From Thalassococcus profundi (GTDB lineage: Bacteria > Pseudomonadota > Alphaproteobacteria > Rhodobacterales > Rhodobacteraceae), in contig NZ_QPMK01000003.1 of the NCBI RefSeq assembly GCF_003344785.1, forward strand, positions 44,877-108,876: a stretch of DNA of 64,000 nucleotides, given 5' to 3'. A program made the position numbers and the translations under genes. The notes under the pieces are model-generated. The model made no database searches. It saw only the letters and a list, made by a program, of their open reading frames with translations, and had not been told where the DNA came from. Shown piece after piece: positions 47,764 through 56,147 of this stretch; position 1 is the stretch's first letter, and each line of letters opens with the position of its first letter.

Positions 47764-48228
47764 TCAGCCCTCCGAGGCGGTGGCCGAGGCGGCCTTGATG
47801 GCGGCGCGGATGCGCGGATAGGTGCCGCAGCGGCAGAGGTTGCCGGCCATGGCATCGTCGATCTGGGCATCCGTGGGCACCGGCACCTCCGAGAGCAGCG
47901 CCGCCGCCTGCATGATCTGGCCCGACTGGCAGTAGCCGCATTGCGCCACCTGGTTTTCGATCCAGGCCGATTGCAGCGCGCTCGGGGCCTCGGGCGTGCC
48001 CAGCCCCTCGATCGTGGTGACGGCGCCCGCCACTTGGTCCAGCGGCGTGACGCAGGACCGCACCGCCTGTCCGTCCACATGCACCGTGCAGGCGCCACAG
48101 GCCGCGACCCCGCAGCCGAACTTGGTGCCCGTGAGCCCCAGCGCGTCGCGCAACACCCACAAAAGCGGCACGTCGCCCGGCAGGTCCACCTCGTGCTCCG
48201 TCCCGTTCACCGTGATCGCATAGGCCAT
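47764..48228 (-). CDS. [2Fe-2S] small subunit of the molybdenum hydroxylase (IorA-like)
   Basis: A 154-aa ferredoxin-type subunit. The plant-type cluster is in [21 protein letters not shown] and the second in [10 protein letters not shown] and CRCGTY, as in xanthine dehydrogenase family small subunits. It transfers electrons from the molybdopterin subunit. First gene of the pair. Confidence 0.95.
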   Translation of the reverse strand: MAYAITVNGTEHEVDLPGDVPLLWVLRDALGLTGTKFGCGVAACGACTVHVDGQAVRSCVTPLDQVAGAVTTIEGLGTPEAPSALQSAWIENQVAQCGYCQSGQIMQAAALLSEVPVPTDAQIDDAMAGNLCRCGTYPRIRAAIKAASATASEG

Positions 48229-48310
48229 GCCGCCCTCCCGAGTCCGTCTCGGTCAATAATGGCACGGGAGACGCAAAGGTCACCCCCCAATGACGGCGAA
48301 ATCCGCACCC

Positions 48311-48435
48311 CCTTCATCTTGCCATAAAACTCCAGAGAGCACGAGAGACTGGTCTCTCGTATCGCCCGAAGGGCGATACCGCTGCGCCGATGCGCAAGCG
48401 CATCGAACGGCGTCTCTCGTATCGCCCGACGGGCG
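48311..48435 (-). repeat. Hairpin repeat, copy 5 (four adjacent stem-loops)
   Basis: Read on the minus strand: hairpins at 48423-48435 (5-base arms), 48389-48404 (7-base arms), 48360-48378 (TATCGCCC, 8-base arms) and 48341-48360 (ACGAGAGAC-TG-GTCTCTCGT, 9-base arms), then CTGGAGTTTTATGGCAAGATGAAG split across 48334-48311. The 18-mer GTCTCTCGTATCGCCCGA occurs at 48352 and again exactly 60 bases on at 48412. Lies 3' of kynU in sense orientation. Confidence 0.75.
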
Positions 48436-48451
48436 GTCCCCTGCGGAAACC

Positions 48452-49645
48452 TCAGGTCACCGCCTTGCGGCGCAGGAACTCCGGCCGATCCCAGAGCGCG
48501 CCACGCAGGATCCGCGCGAGGATGCCGACCGCCTCCTCCACATCCGTCTCGCGGATGTAGAGCGGGCAGAAGCCGAAGCGCATGACGTCCGGCGCGCGGA
48601 AATCGCCGATCACGCCCTCGGCGATCAGCGCCTGCATGATGGCATACCCGTTCTCGGCGCGGAAACTCACCTGGCTGCCGCGCTGCGCGGGATCGCGCGG
48701 GCTGAAGAGCCGGAGCTGCGGGCAGCTTTCCTCGACAAGGCCGATGAACTGCTCGCAGAGCCGCACCGACTGCTTGCGCACTTCGGCCATGTCGACCCTG
48801 TCGAAGATGTCGAGCGCGGTTTCCAGCAGGGTCATCTGCACCACCGGCGGAGTGCCGACGCGCATCCGCTCGATGCCCGCGCCGGGGGTGTAGTCGCGGT
48901 CGAAATCGAAGGGTTTGGCATGGCCCAACCAGCCCGCCAGCGCCGGTTCGGCCAGATCCGCATGGCGCGGGGCGACGTAGATGAAGGCCGGCGCGCCGGG
49001 ACCGCCGTTGAGGTACTTGTAGGTGCAGCCGACGGCGAAATCGGCGTCCGCACCCGACACGTCCACCGGCAGCGCCCCCGCCGAATGTGCGAGGTCCCAG
49101 ACCGTGAGCGCGCCCTTCTCATGCGCCAGCGCCGTGAGCGCCGCCATGTCGTGGCGCCGCCCGGTGCGATAGTCGACTTCGGTCAGCAGAGTGACCGCGA
49201 CGTTTTCGTCGATCGCCTCGGCCACCTCCGTGGGCTTGACCACGCGCAGCCGGTAGTCCTGCCCCAGCAGCTTCACCAACCCCTGCGCCATGTAGAGATC
49301 CGAGGGAAAGTTGCCGCTGTCCGACAGGACCACCCGCCGGTCCGGGCGCAGTTTCAGGGCCGCGGCCAGCGCCTGGTAGACCTTGATCGACAGGGTGTCG
49401 CCCATGACCACGTGCCCGGGCTCCGCCCCGATCAGCCGGGCGATGCGGTCGCCGATGGCGCGGGGCTGCGCCATCCAGCCGCTGGCGTTCCAGCCCGTGA
49501 TCAGCTGCTCGCCCCATTCGTGGCGCAGCATCGCCTCGATGCGGGCGGGCGCGGCCTTTGGCAGCGGCCCCAGGGAATTGCCGTCGAGGTAGATCATGCC
49601 CATGGGCAGGTGGAATTGCGCCCTGGTCCAGGTGAAATCGGTCAA
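48452..49645 (-). CDS. kynU: Kynureninase
   Basis: Pyridoxal-phosphate enzyme cleaving kynurenine to anthranilate and alanine in tryptophan breakdown. The 397-aa protein has the PLP-lysine region CTYKYLNGGPGAPAF (about residue 210) and SAGALPVDVSGADADFAVG before it. It starts with TTG, and that TTGA overlaps the SDR stop; GGGAGG seven bases upstream inside the SDR gene serves as ribosome site. No kynA or kynB genes in the window. Confidence 0.95.
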   Translation of the reverse strand: MTDFTWTRAQFHLPMGMIYLDGNSLGPLPKAAPARIEAMLRHEWGEQLITGWNASGWMAQPRAIGDRIARLIGAEPGHVVMGDTLSIKVYQALAAALKLRPDRRVVLSDSGNFPSDLYMAQGLVKLLGQDYRLRVVKPTEVAEAIDENVAVTLLTEVDYRTGRRHDMAALTALAHEKGALTVWDLAHSAGALPVDVSGADADFAVGCTYKYLNGGPGAPAFIYVAPRHADLAEPALAGWLGHAKPFDFDRDYTPGAGIERMRVGTPPVVQMTLLETALDIFDRVDMAEVRKQSVRLCEQFIGLVEESCPQLRLFSPRDPAQRGSQVSFRAENGYAIMQALIAEGVIGDFRAPDVMRFGFCPLYIRETDVEEAVGILARILRGALWDRPEFLRRKAVT

Positions 49646-50397
49646 AACTCGCCTCCCGCGATCTGGATGGCCTGCCCGTTGACGCTGGCGGACTGCGGCG
49701 CGCAGAGCCAGAGCGCCGCCTCAGCCACCTCTTCGGAGGTGATGAGCCGCCCGTGCGGGTTGGCGCCGATGACGATCTTTTCGGCCTCTTCGCGGCTCAT
49801 GCCGGTGCGCTCCATGATCCGCGCGATGTTGGAGGGCACGATCTCGGTGTCGACATAGGCGGGGCAGAGCGCGTTGAAGGTATAGGGCTTGCCGAGGTAA
49901 TCCGCCGCGAGCCCCTTGATCAGGCCGATGAGCCCGTGCTTGCTGGCGGTGTAGGCGGGCGCGCCTTTCAGCCCGCGCAACCCGGCGATTGAGCTGACCG
50001 CGATGACCCGGCCCCAGTCGGTCTGGCGCATCGACGTCAGGCTCTCGCGGATCGTCAGGAACGCCCCGTCGAGATTGGTGGCCATCATGCTGCGCCAGAA
50101 GGCGCTGTCGGTCTTGTGCAGGGCGCGGCCCTCGGCGATGCCGGCGTTGGGAACGCATATCTGCACCGGTCCGCGCGCCGCGACCGCCGCGGCGATGCCG
50201 TCCGCCACCGACGCCTCGTCCGTCACGTCCATCACCTGTGCAAAGAGGCCATGCGTCGCGGCCGCCTCGTCCAGCACCGTCGCCCGGCGTCCGGTGATGG
50301 TGACCTGCGCGCCCTGGTCGGCCAGCGCGCGGGCGATGCCCAGCCCGATGCCGGTGCCGCCGCCGGTGACCAGCGCGTGTTTGCCCGTGAGTGTCAT
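49642..50397 (-). CDS. Short-chain dehydrogenase/reductase (3-hydroxybutyrate dehydrogenase-like)
   Basis: A 251-aa NAD(P)-dependent SDR. The nucleotide motif TGGGTGIGLG (residues 11-20), NAG, and the catalytic YTASK (about residue 152) are present, and the sequence NALCPAYVDTEIV resembles 3-hydroxybutyrate dehydrogenases. GGGAGG precedes the ATG. It is translationally coupled to the kynureninase gene, which suggests a role beside tryptophan breakdown, but its substrate is unproved. Confidence 0.9.
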   Translation of the reverse strand: MTLTGKHALVTGGGTGIGLGIARALADQGAQVTITGRRATVLDEAAATHGLFAQVMDVTDEASVADGIAAAVAARGPVQICVPNAGIAEGRALHKTDSAFWRSMMATNLDGAFLTIRESLTSMRQTDWGRVIAVSSIAGLRGLKGAPAYTASKHGLIGLIKGLAADYLGKPYTFNALCPAYVDTEIVPSNIARIMERTGMSREEAEKIVIGANPHGRLITSEEVAEAALWLCAPQSASVNGQAIQIAGGEF

Positions 50398-50520
50398 CCA
50401 TGCCTCCCTGTCTTTGTCCCAGCCTATCCGAGCGGGCGGGGCAAGCAAGCCTGCCTCTGCGGCGCTTGCCAAACGTATTCGCGCATGTGAATGTGATGTC
50501 CTAACAGGAGGGGAAAGACC

Positions 50521-51468
50521 ATGCGACCGCTGCTCATTGCACTGGCCTGCCTGTCGCCGCTGGCGGCGCAGGCCAGCGAGGATATCACCGACAAGTACCC
50601 GGCGTCGGAGCTTTACGACAAGCCGGTGGAGGTGATCCCGCATGTCTGGAGCGCCATCGGCGCAACCGCGCCGCCGACCTACGAAAACGCGGGCCACAAC
50701 AACAACCTGAGCTTCATCGTGACCGGCGACGGCGTGGTGGTCGTGAACGGCGGCGCCTCGGCGCGGCTGGCGGCGGCGCTGCATGACGAGATCCGGGCGG
50801 TGACCGATCAGCCGGTGCGGCTGGTCATCAACGAGAACGGCCAGGGCCATGCGATGCTGGGCAACAGCTACTGGGCCGACCAAGGCGTCGCGATCCTCGC
50901 CCACGAGGACGCCATCGCCGAGGTCGAGGAGAACGGCGATTTCATCCTGCAGGGCATGCAGCGCTACAACCGCGACCGCGCCGAGGGCACGCGTGTGGTG
51001 GCGGCGGACCGGTCGTTTTCCGACCGCGAGGTGATCGAGATGGGGGAGGTGACGCTCGAGGTTCTGCACCTCGGCTCCGCCCACGGGCCGGGGGATACGC
51101 AGGTCTGGATCCCGCAGTGGGACATCGTGATCGCCGGCGACATCGCCTTTCACGAACGCATGCCGCCGATCTTTCTGGACACCTGCACCGCGTGCTGGAT
51201 CGAGACATTCGACGGGCCGTTCACCGATCTGGGGGCGACCTACGTGATCCCGGGGCACGGCCATCCGACCAACATGGCGCAGGTGACCCGATATACCTCG
51301 GACTACCTCAAGGACCTCCGCGCCAAAATCGGCGCGCATCTGGACGAGGGCGGAGACCTCGCCGGAGCCTACTATGTCGATCAGTCGAACTGGGCGCATT
51401 TGGACACGTTCGAGGAACTCGCGACGCGCAACGCCGGCCGGGTGTTCGAGGAGATGGAGTGGGAATGA
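50521..51468 (+). CDS. Exported MBL-fold protein lacking the zinc motif
   Basis: A 315-aa metallo-beta-lactamase-fold protein with a signal peptide (MRPLLIALACLSPLAAQA). The place of the usual HxHxDH motif reads NENGQGHAMLGN (residues 104-115): first His is Asn106, second is Gln108, Asp is His110 and third His is Ala111. The later ligands are partly kept: LGSAHGPGD (His about 190) and IVIAGDIAF (Asp) and PGHGHP. So at least one metal site should be lost and activity changed. It sits divergent from the SDR/kynU operon with AGGAGGGGA before the ATG. Similar to quinoprotein-linked MBL proteins in overall shape. Confidence 0.88.
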   Translation: MRPLLIALACLSPLAAQASEDITDKYPASELYDKPVEVIPHVWSAIGATAPPTYENAGHNNNLSFIVTGDGVVVVNGGASARLAAALHDEIRAVTDQPVRLVINENGQGHAMLGNSYWADQGVAILAHEDAIAEVEENGDFILQGMQRYNRDRAEGTRVVAADRSFSDREVIEMGEVTLEVLHLGSAHGPGDTQVWIPQWDIVIAGDIAFHERMPPIFLDTCTACWIETFDGPFTDLGATYVIPGHGHPTNMAQVTRYTSDYLKDLRAKIGAHLDEGGDLAGAYYVDQSNWAHLDTFEELATRNAGRVFEEMEWE

Positions 51469-51538
51469 GGCCGCGTTTGCGCAGGCAAAGACGACCGGCT
51501 CGATCCGCCCATGCGGGCGTCCTCGCGGGAGCGAGGCG

Positions 51539-51988
51539 ATGAGATGGATCGACATTCCACCGGTCTGGCTCGCCGCCTTCGCCGCGCTGGCCTGGGCGCA
51601 GGCGACCTTCTTGCCGATGGGGCTGGGCTTCGGCGGCGCATGGGCGGATTTTGCGGGTGGGATTCTGGTAGGGGGCGGGTTGGTCGTCATCGTCCTTGCC
51701 GCCATCGAGATGCGCCGTCACCGGACCACGATCATTCCCCACATGGACGCCGATCGGCTGGTCACCACGGGCGTCTTCGCACGCAGCCGCAACCCGATCT
51801 ACCTGGCCGATTCGATGATCCTTTTCGGCCTTATCCTGCGGTGGGATGCGGTGTTGGCGCTACCACTCCTGCCGGTCTTCGTCTGGGTGATCGAACGCCG
51901 CTTCGTGCTGCCGGAAGAGGCGAGGCTCAAGGCTAAGTTTCTTGCGGTTTTCGAGCGGTATGCGCAACAAACGAACAGGTGGCTTTAA
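51539..51988 (+). CDS. Isoprenylcysteine carboxyl methyltransferase family protein
   Basis: A 149-aa membrane protein with about four hydrophobic helices and the ICMT-type C-terminal motif TGVFARSRNPIYLADSMILFG and ERRFVLPEEARLKAKFLAVFERYAQ. Bacterial relatives methylate unknown lipophilic or small substrates. The ATG at 51539 was chosen because MRWIDIPPVWL begins the first helix; it is 70 bases after the MBL gene. Confidence 0.85.
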   Translation: MRWIDIPPVWLAAFAALAWAQATFLPMGLGFGGAWADFAGGILVGGGLVVIVLAAIEMRRHRTTIIPHMDADRLVTTGVFARSRNPIYLADSMILFGLILRWDAVLALPLLPVFVWVIERRFVLPEEARLKAKFLAVFERYAQQTNRWL

Positions 51989-52119
51989 ATCTGCGACGTC
52001 CTATGCTCTACGACTTGCGATGCGGTTGTGATCGCTAGGTCAGCAGCGTAGACCTTTCGCGACCTGCAAGGTGCCGCAACGACAACAGGCTTGTCTGAAC
52101 ACAAGAGGGGACAAACGAC

Positions 52120-53694
52120 GTGAAGATAGGAACGCCAAAGGAAGTGTTCGAGGGGGAGGCGCGCGTCGCCATGACCCCGGACTCGGCCCGCCAGCTGCAG
52201 AAGCTGGGCTACGACTGCGCCATCGAATCCGGCGCGGGCGAAAAGGCCGGATTTACCGATGACGCCTATGCCGAGGCCGGAGTCGAGATCATCAAGACCG
52301 CAGCGGCCCTGTGGAAAGTCGCCGACATCGTGGCCAAGGTGCGCCCGCCGTCGGAGGCAGAGGTCAAGCGCCTGACGCAAGGCAAGCTGCTGATCTCGTT
52401 CTTCTGGCCCGCCCAGAACAAGGACCTGATGGAAGAGGCCGCCAAGAAGGGCGCGTCGGTCATCGCCATGGACATGGTGCCGCGCATCAGCCGGGCGCAG
52501 AAGATGGACGCTCTGAGCTCGATGGCCAACATCGCGGGATACCGTGCGGTGATCGAGGCCGGCAACAACTTCGGCCGTTTCTTCACCGGTCAGATCACCG
52601 CCGCGGGCAAGGTGCCCCCGGCCAAGGTGCTGGTCGTCGGCGCGGGCGTTGCCGGTCTGGCCGCCATCGGCACCTCGACCAGCCTCGGCGCCATCACCTA
52701 CGCCTTCGACGTGCGGCCCGAAGTGGCCGAGCAGGTCGAGTCGATGGGCGCCGAATTCGTCTTCCTCGATTTCGAGGAAGAGGCCAAGGACGGTGCAGAG
52801 ACTGGCGGCTATGCCTCTGTTTCCTCGCCGGAATTCACCGCTGCACAGCTGGCCAAGTTTCGCGAGCTGGCGCCCGACATGGATATCGTCATCACCACGG
52901 CGCTGATCCCCAACCGCGAGGCGCCCGAGCTTTGGACCAAGGACATGGTCGACGCGATGAAGCCCGGATCGGTGATCGTCGACCTCGCCGCCGAAAAAGG
53001 CGGCAACTGCAAGCTCACCAAGATGGACGAGAAGATCGTCACCGACAACGGTGTGACGATCATCGGCTATACCGACTTCCCCAGCCGGATGGCGACGCAG
53101 TCCTCGACGCTCTTTGCCACCAACATCCGCCATCTGATGACCGACCTGACGCCCGACAAGGACGGCAAGGTCAAGCACAACATGGAGGATGACGTGATCC
53201 GCGGCGCGACCATCGCGCACGAGAAAGAGGTGACCTTCCCGCCGCCGCCGCCCAAGACCAAGGCCATCGCGGCGCAGAAGCCCAAGGAAAAGGTCAAGGA
53301 GAAGACTCCCGAGGAGAAACGCGCCGAAGAGATCGCCGCCTTCAAGCAGCAGACCAAGAACCAGGTCACGCTGCTGGCCATCGGCGGCGCGCTGGTGCTG
53401 GGCGCGGGCCTCATCGCTCCGGCCAGCTTCATGCAGCATTTCATCGTCTTCGTGCTGTCGGTCTTCATCGGCTTCCAGGTGATCTGGGGCGTCGCGCACA
53501 GCCTGCACACGCCGCTGATGGCGGTCACGAACGCGATTTCGTCGATCATCATCCTCGGCGCGCTCATCCAGATCGGATCGAGTTCGATGCTGGTCACGGC
53601 GCTGGCCGCGCTGGGCATCTTCATGGCCGCCATCAACATCTTCGGCGGCTTCCTCGTCACACGGCGCATGCTCGCCATGTTCCAGAAATCGTAA
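52120..53694 (+). CDS. pntA: NAD(P) transhydrogenase subunit alpha
   Basis: Proton-translocating transhydrogenase, reducing NADP+ with NADH. The 524-aa subunit has the NAD-binding domain I (VLVVGAGVAGLAAIGTS, about residues 170-186; EKGGNCKLTKMDEKIV), and a C-terminal part with about four membrane helices joined by a charged linker (KPKEKVKEKTPEEKRAEE). So domain I and the membrane part are fused, as in E. coli. GTG start at 52120 with AGAGGGG upstream. Confidence 0.96.
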   Translation: MKIGTPKEVFEGEARVAMTPDSARQLQKLGYDCAIESGAGEKAGFTDDAYAEAGVEIIKTAAALWKVADIVAKVRPPSEAEVKRLTQGKLLISFFWPAQNKDLMEEAAKKGASVIAMDMVPRISRAQKMDALSSMANIAGYRAVIEAGNNFGRFFTGQITAAGKVPPAKVLVVGAGVAGLAAIGTSTSLGAITYAFDVRPEVAEQVESMGAEFVFLDFEEEAKDGAETGGYASVSSPEFTAAQLAKFRELAPDMDIVITTALIPNREAPELWTKDMVDAMKPGSVIVDLAAEKGGNCKLTKMDEKIVTDNGVTIIGYTDFPSRMATQSSTLFATNIRHLMTDLTPDKDGKVKHNMEDDVIRGATIAHEKEVTFPPPPPKTKAIAAQKPKEKVKEKTPEEKRAEEIAAFKQQTKNQVTLLAIGGALVLGAGLIAPASFMQHFIVFVLSVFIGFQVIWGVAHSLHTPLMAVTNAISSIIILGALIQIGSSSMLVTALAALGIFMAAINIFGGFLVTRRMLAMFQKS

Positions 53695-53706
53695 AGGAGC
53701 CGCGAC

Positions 53707-55140
53707 ATGGAATTCGGATTCACGATTGCGGCCTATGCGGTCGCGGCCGTTCTCTTCATCCTCTCGCTGGGGGGGCTGTCGAACCAGGAAAGCGCCAAGC
53801 GCGCGGTGTGGTACGGCATCGCGGGCATGGCCATCGCGGTCGTCGCCACGATGACCGGGCCGGGGCAGGGCCTGTGGCTGGCGTCGATCGTGCTGATCGC
53901 GCTGGGCGCGGGCGTCGGCTACCAGCTGGCAACCAAGGTCGAGATGACCCAGATGCCCGAGCTTGTGGCCGTGATGCACAGCCTTGTGGGCCTTGCCGCG
54001 GTCTTCGTCGGGTTCAACGCGGACCTCACGATCAACATGGTGCAGGCCGCGCAGGCGGCCGGTGACACGGTGACCGGCAGCTTTGCCGAGCTTGTCGCCA
54101 AGAAGACGCCGGTCGAGATCGGCATCCTCAAGATCGAGCTGGTGCTGGGCATCTGGATCGGGGCCGTCACCTTCACCGGGTCGGTGATCGCCTACGGCAA
54201 GCTTGCCGGCAAGGTGAACTCCGCGGCGAAGAAGCTGCCGGGTGGCCATATCCTCAACGCCGGTGCGGCGGCGCTGTCGCTGGTGCTGGCCATCGCCTAC
54301 CTCGCCGATGCCGGATCCTGGACGCTGGTGGTGCTGACGCTGCTGGCGCTCTTCATCGGCTATCACCTGATCATGGGCATCGGCGGCGCCGACATGCCGG
54401 TCGTGGTGTCGATGCTGAACAGCTATTCCGGCTGGGCGGCGGCGGCCATCGGTTTCAGCCTTGGCAACGACCTGCTGATCGTGGTGGGTGCGCTGGTGGG
54501 CTCTTCGGGTGCGATCCTGAGCTACATCATGTGCAAGGCGATGAACCGCAGCTTTGTTTCCGTGATCCTGGGCGGCTTCGGCGGCACCACGGGTCCGGCG
54601 GCCGAGGTCGAGGGCGAACAGGTGCCGATCGACGCCGAAGGCGTGGCCAGTGCGCTCGAAGAGGCCGATTCTGTCATCATCATCCCGGGCTACGGCATGG
54701 CCGTGGCGCAGGCGCAGAACTCGGTCTCCGAGCTCACCAAGCGGCTGCGCGCGCAGGGCAAGAACGTGCGCTTCGCCATCCACCCGGTGGCGGGCCGTCT
54801 GCCCGGCCACATGAACGTGCTGCTGGCCGAGGCCAAGGTGCCCTACGACATCGTGCTGGAGATGGACGAGATCAACGACGACTTCCCGGATACGGACGTG
54901 GTCATCGTGATCGGGTCGAACGACATCGTGAACCCCGCGGCCCAGGACGATCCCAACAGCCCCATCGCCGGGATGCCGGTGCTGGAATGCTGGAAGGCCA
55001 AGAACGTCTTTGTCTCGAAGCGGGGCCAGGGCACGGGGTACTCGGGCATCGAGAACCCGCTGTTCTTCAAGGACAACACGCGGATGTTCTACGGCGATGC
55101 CAAGAAGTCGCTAGACGAGCTGCTGAGCAAGCTGCCCTAA
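53707..55140 (+). CDS. pntB: NAD(P) transhydrogenase subunit beta
   Basis: Membrane plus NADP-binding subunit of the transhydrogenase. The 477-aa protein has eight or nine membrane helices in its first half and the NADP-binding domain III at the end ([61 protein letters not shown]). Twelve bases after pntA, with AAGGAG before the ATG, and followed by a strong terminator. Confidence 0.98.
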   Translation: MEFGFTIAAYAVAAVLFILSLGGLSNQESAKRAVWYGIAGMAIAVVATMTGPGQGLWLASIVLIALGAGVGYQLATKVEMTQMPELVAVMHSLVGLAAVFVGFNADLTINMVQAAQAAGDTVTGSFAELVAKKTPVEIGILKIELVLGIWIGAVTFTGSVIAYGKLAGKVNSAAKKLPGGHILNAGAAALSLVLAIAYLADAGSWTLVVLTLLALFIGYHLIMGIGGADMPVVVSMLNSYSGWAAAAIGFSLGNDLLIVVGALVGSSGAILSYIMCKAMNRSFVSVILGGFGGTTGPAAEVEGEQVPIDAEGVASALEEADSVIIIPGYGMAVAQAQNSVSELTKRLRAQGKNVRFAIHPVAGRLPGHMNVLLAEAKVPYDIVLEMDEINDDFPDTDVVIVIGSNDIVNPAAQDDPNSPIAGMPVLECWKAKNVFVSKRGQGTGYSGIENPLFFKDNTRMFYGDAKKSLDELLSKLP

Positions 55141-55163
55141 GTCCCGGTTCAGCGAAATCACCG

Positions 55164-55192
55164 AAAGCCCCGCCGGAAACGGCGGGGCTTTT
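55164..55192 (+). terminator. Rho-independent terminator after pntB
   Basis: Eleven-base perfect stem AAAGCCCCGCC/GGCGGGGCTTT (loop GGAAAC) ending in TTTT, 23 bases after the pntB stop. Confidence 0.92.
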
Positions 55193-55446
55193 GCATGTGC
55201 GGTGCCGTGTCATGGAGTGTCTGACTGCTCGGAATTGTGCGGTGCGGGGTCTGTCAGTAGGGGAATGATGGTAAAGCGGGCAAGGCTTCGATGCGATCTG
55301 CGTCTGACCGGACCGTGGAAGTCCTGCGGGACAGGCGCGATCCCGGCCGTCGCATCGGCTGCGGTCCGCCGCCGGTGTTCGCGCCCACTTGATAAATCGC
55401 GCGGCCGGCTAGCTTGAAGATCATCACTCAGTAACAAGGATGAGCC

Positions 55447-55797
55447 ATGACCCTCCTCACGCGCCTCGCCACCGCTGTCACCGTCAGCACGATCGCCTTT
55501 CCTGCCCTCGCGGCGACACAGGACGAGCTGCGCGCGGCGCTGGTCGGCAATACATTCCAGGGCGACATGGGCGGGGGTGGCTATTCCAGCTATTTCGCCG
55601 AGGATGGCACCTATTACGATGCCTCCGGCTCCGGCGTATACGAGATCACAGACGAAGGCGTCTGCTACCCGGATACGGATTTCGGCTGCTACCAGGCGAA
55701 CATCGATGGCACGTCGCTCGAGTGGATCCAGGACGGGGAAAGCGCCGGGTCCGGTGAAATCCTCGACGGCGATATCCTCGACCTGATGGCGCAGTAG
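55447..55797 (+). CDS. Small secreted protein (hypothetical)
   Basis: A 116-aa protein with a signal peptide (MTLLTRLATAVTVSTIAFPALA) and a mature part of Gly/Tyr/Asp-rich beta-type sequence (GDMGGGGYSSYFAEDGTYYDASG, YEITDEGVCYPD, FGCYQANIDG). Two cysteines about 11 residues apart could form a disulfide. The pattern resembles small DUF995-like or lipocalin-like repeats, but no family is claimed. Stands alone between terminators. Confidence 0.82.
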   Translation: MTLLTRLATAVTVSTIAFPALAATQDELRAALVGNTFQGDMGGGGYSSYFAEDGTYYDASGSGVYEITDEGVCYPDTDFGCYQANIDGTSLEWIQDGESAGSGEILDGDILDLMAQ

Positions 55798-55846
55798 GCC
55801 CGCCTGCAACCGGACAGGCGGCTTATCCATACGGAACTTGACGAAG

Positions 55847-55876
55847 AACGCGGTCCGCGCCGAGCGGGCCGCGTTT
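55847..55876 (+). terminator. Likely terminator in the 350-base gap before DUF3422
   Basis: A 12-base stem AACGCGGTCCGC/GCGGGCCGCGTT (loop of five, one G-T wobble) followed by T only, so weak. It is 50 bases after the secreted protein's stop. The rest of the gap (55877-56147) shows no gene; the DUF3422 promoter must lie there. Confidence 0.6.
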
Positions 55877-56147
55877 CAGCGACAAGGCGGCAGGATACAA
55901 ACGGTGGCAGACAGAGGGAGTGCGCTCTGTCGCCCAAGAGCGCCCAAAGCGCCGTTGCCGCTGTGCAAAAATCCGAAATCCCGAGTAGACTACGATTGTA
56001 TTTTGGCACAGGCCCGTTTCCCGCGCGCGCCGGAAAATCGGGCTGCATGCAAAGGTGTACCGCTAACAATCTGAAATCGCGGCGGATTTCCTTTACATGG
56101 GGCGGATGCATGTCCTAACTGCCGAGGAAAGATGCGGGACTGACGCC

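Noticed and set aside
45511-48327. A 938-codon plus-strand open frame
   Set aside because: Antisense shadow of the molybdenum hydroxylase pair.
51985-54810. A 941-codon minus-strand open frame
   Set aside because: Antisense shadow of pntA and pntB; His/Arg/Asp-rich with no domain.
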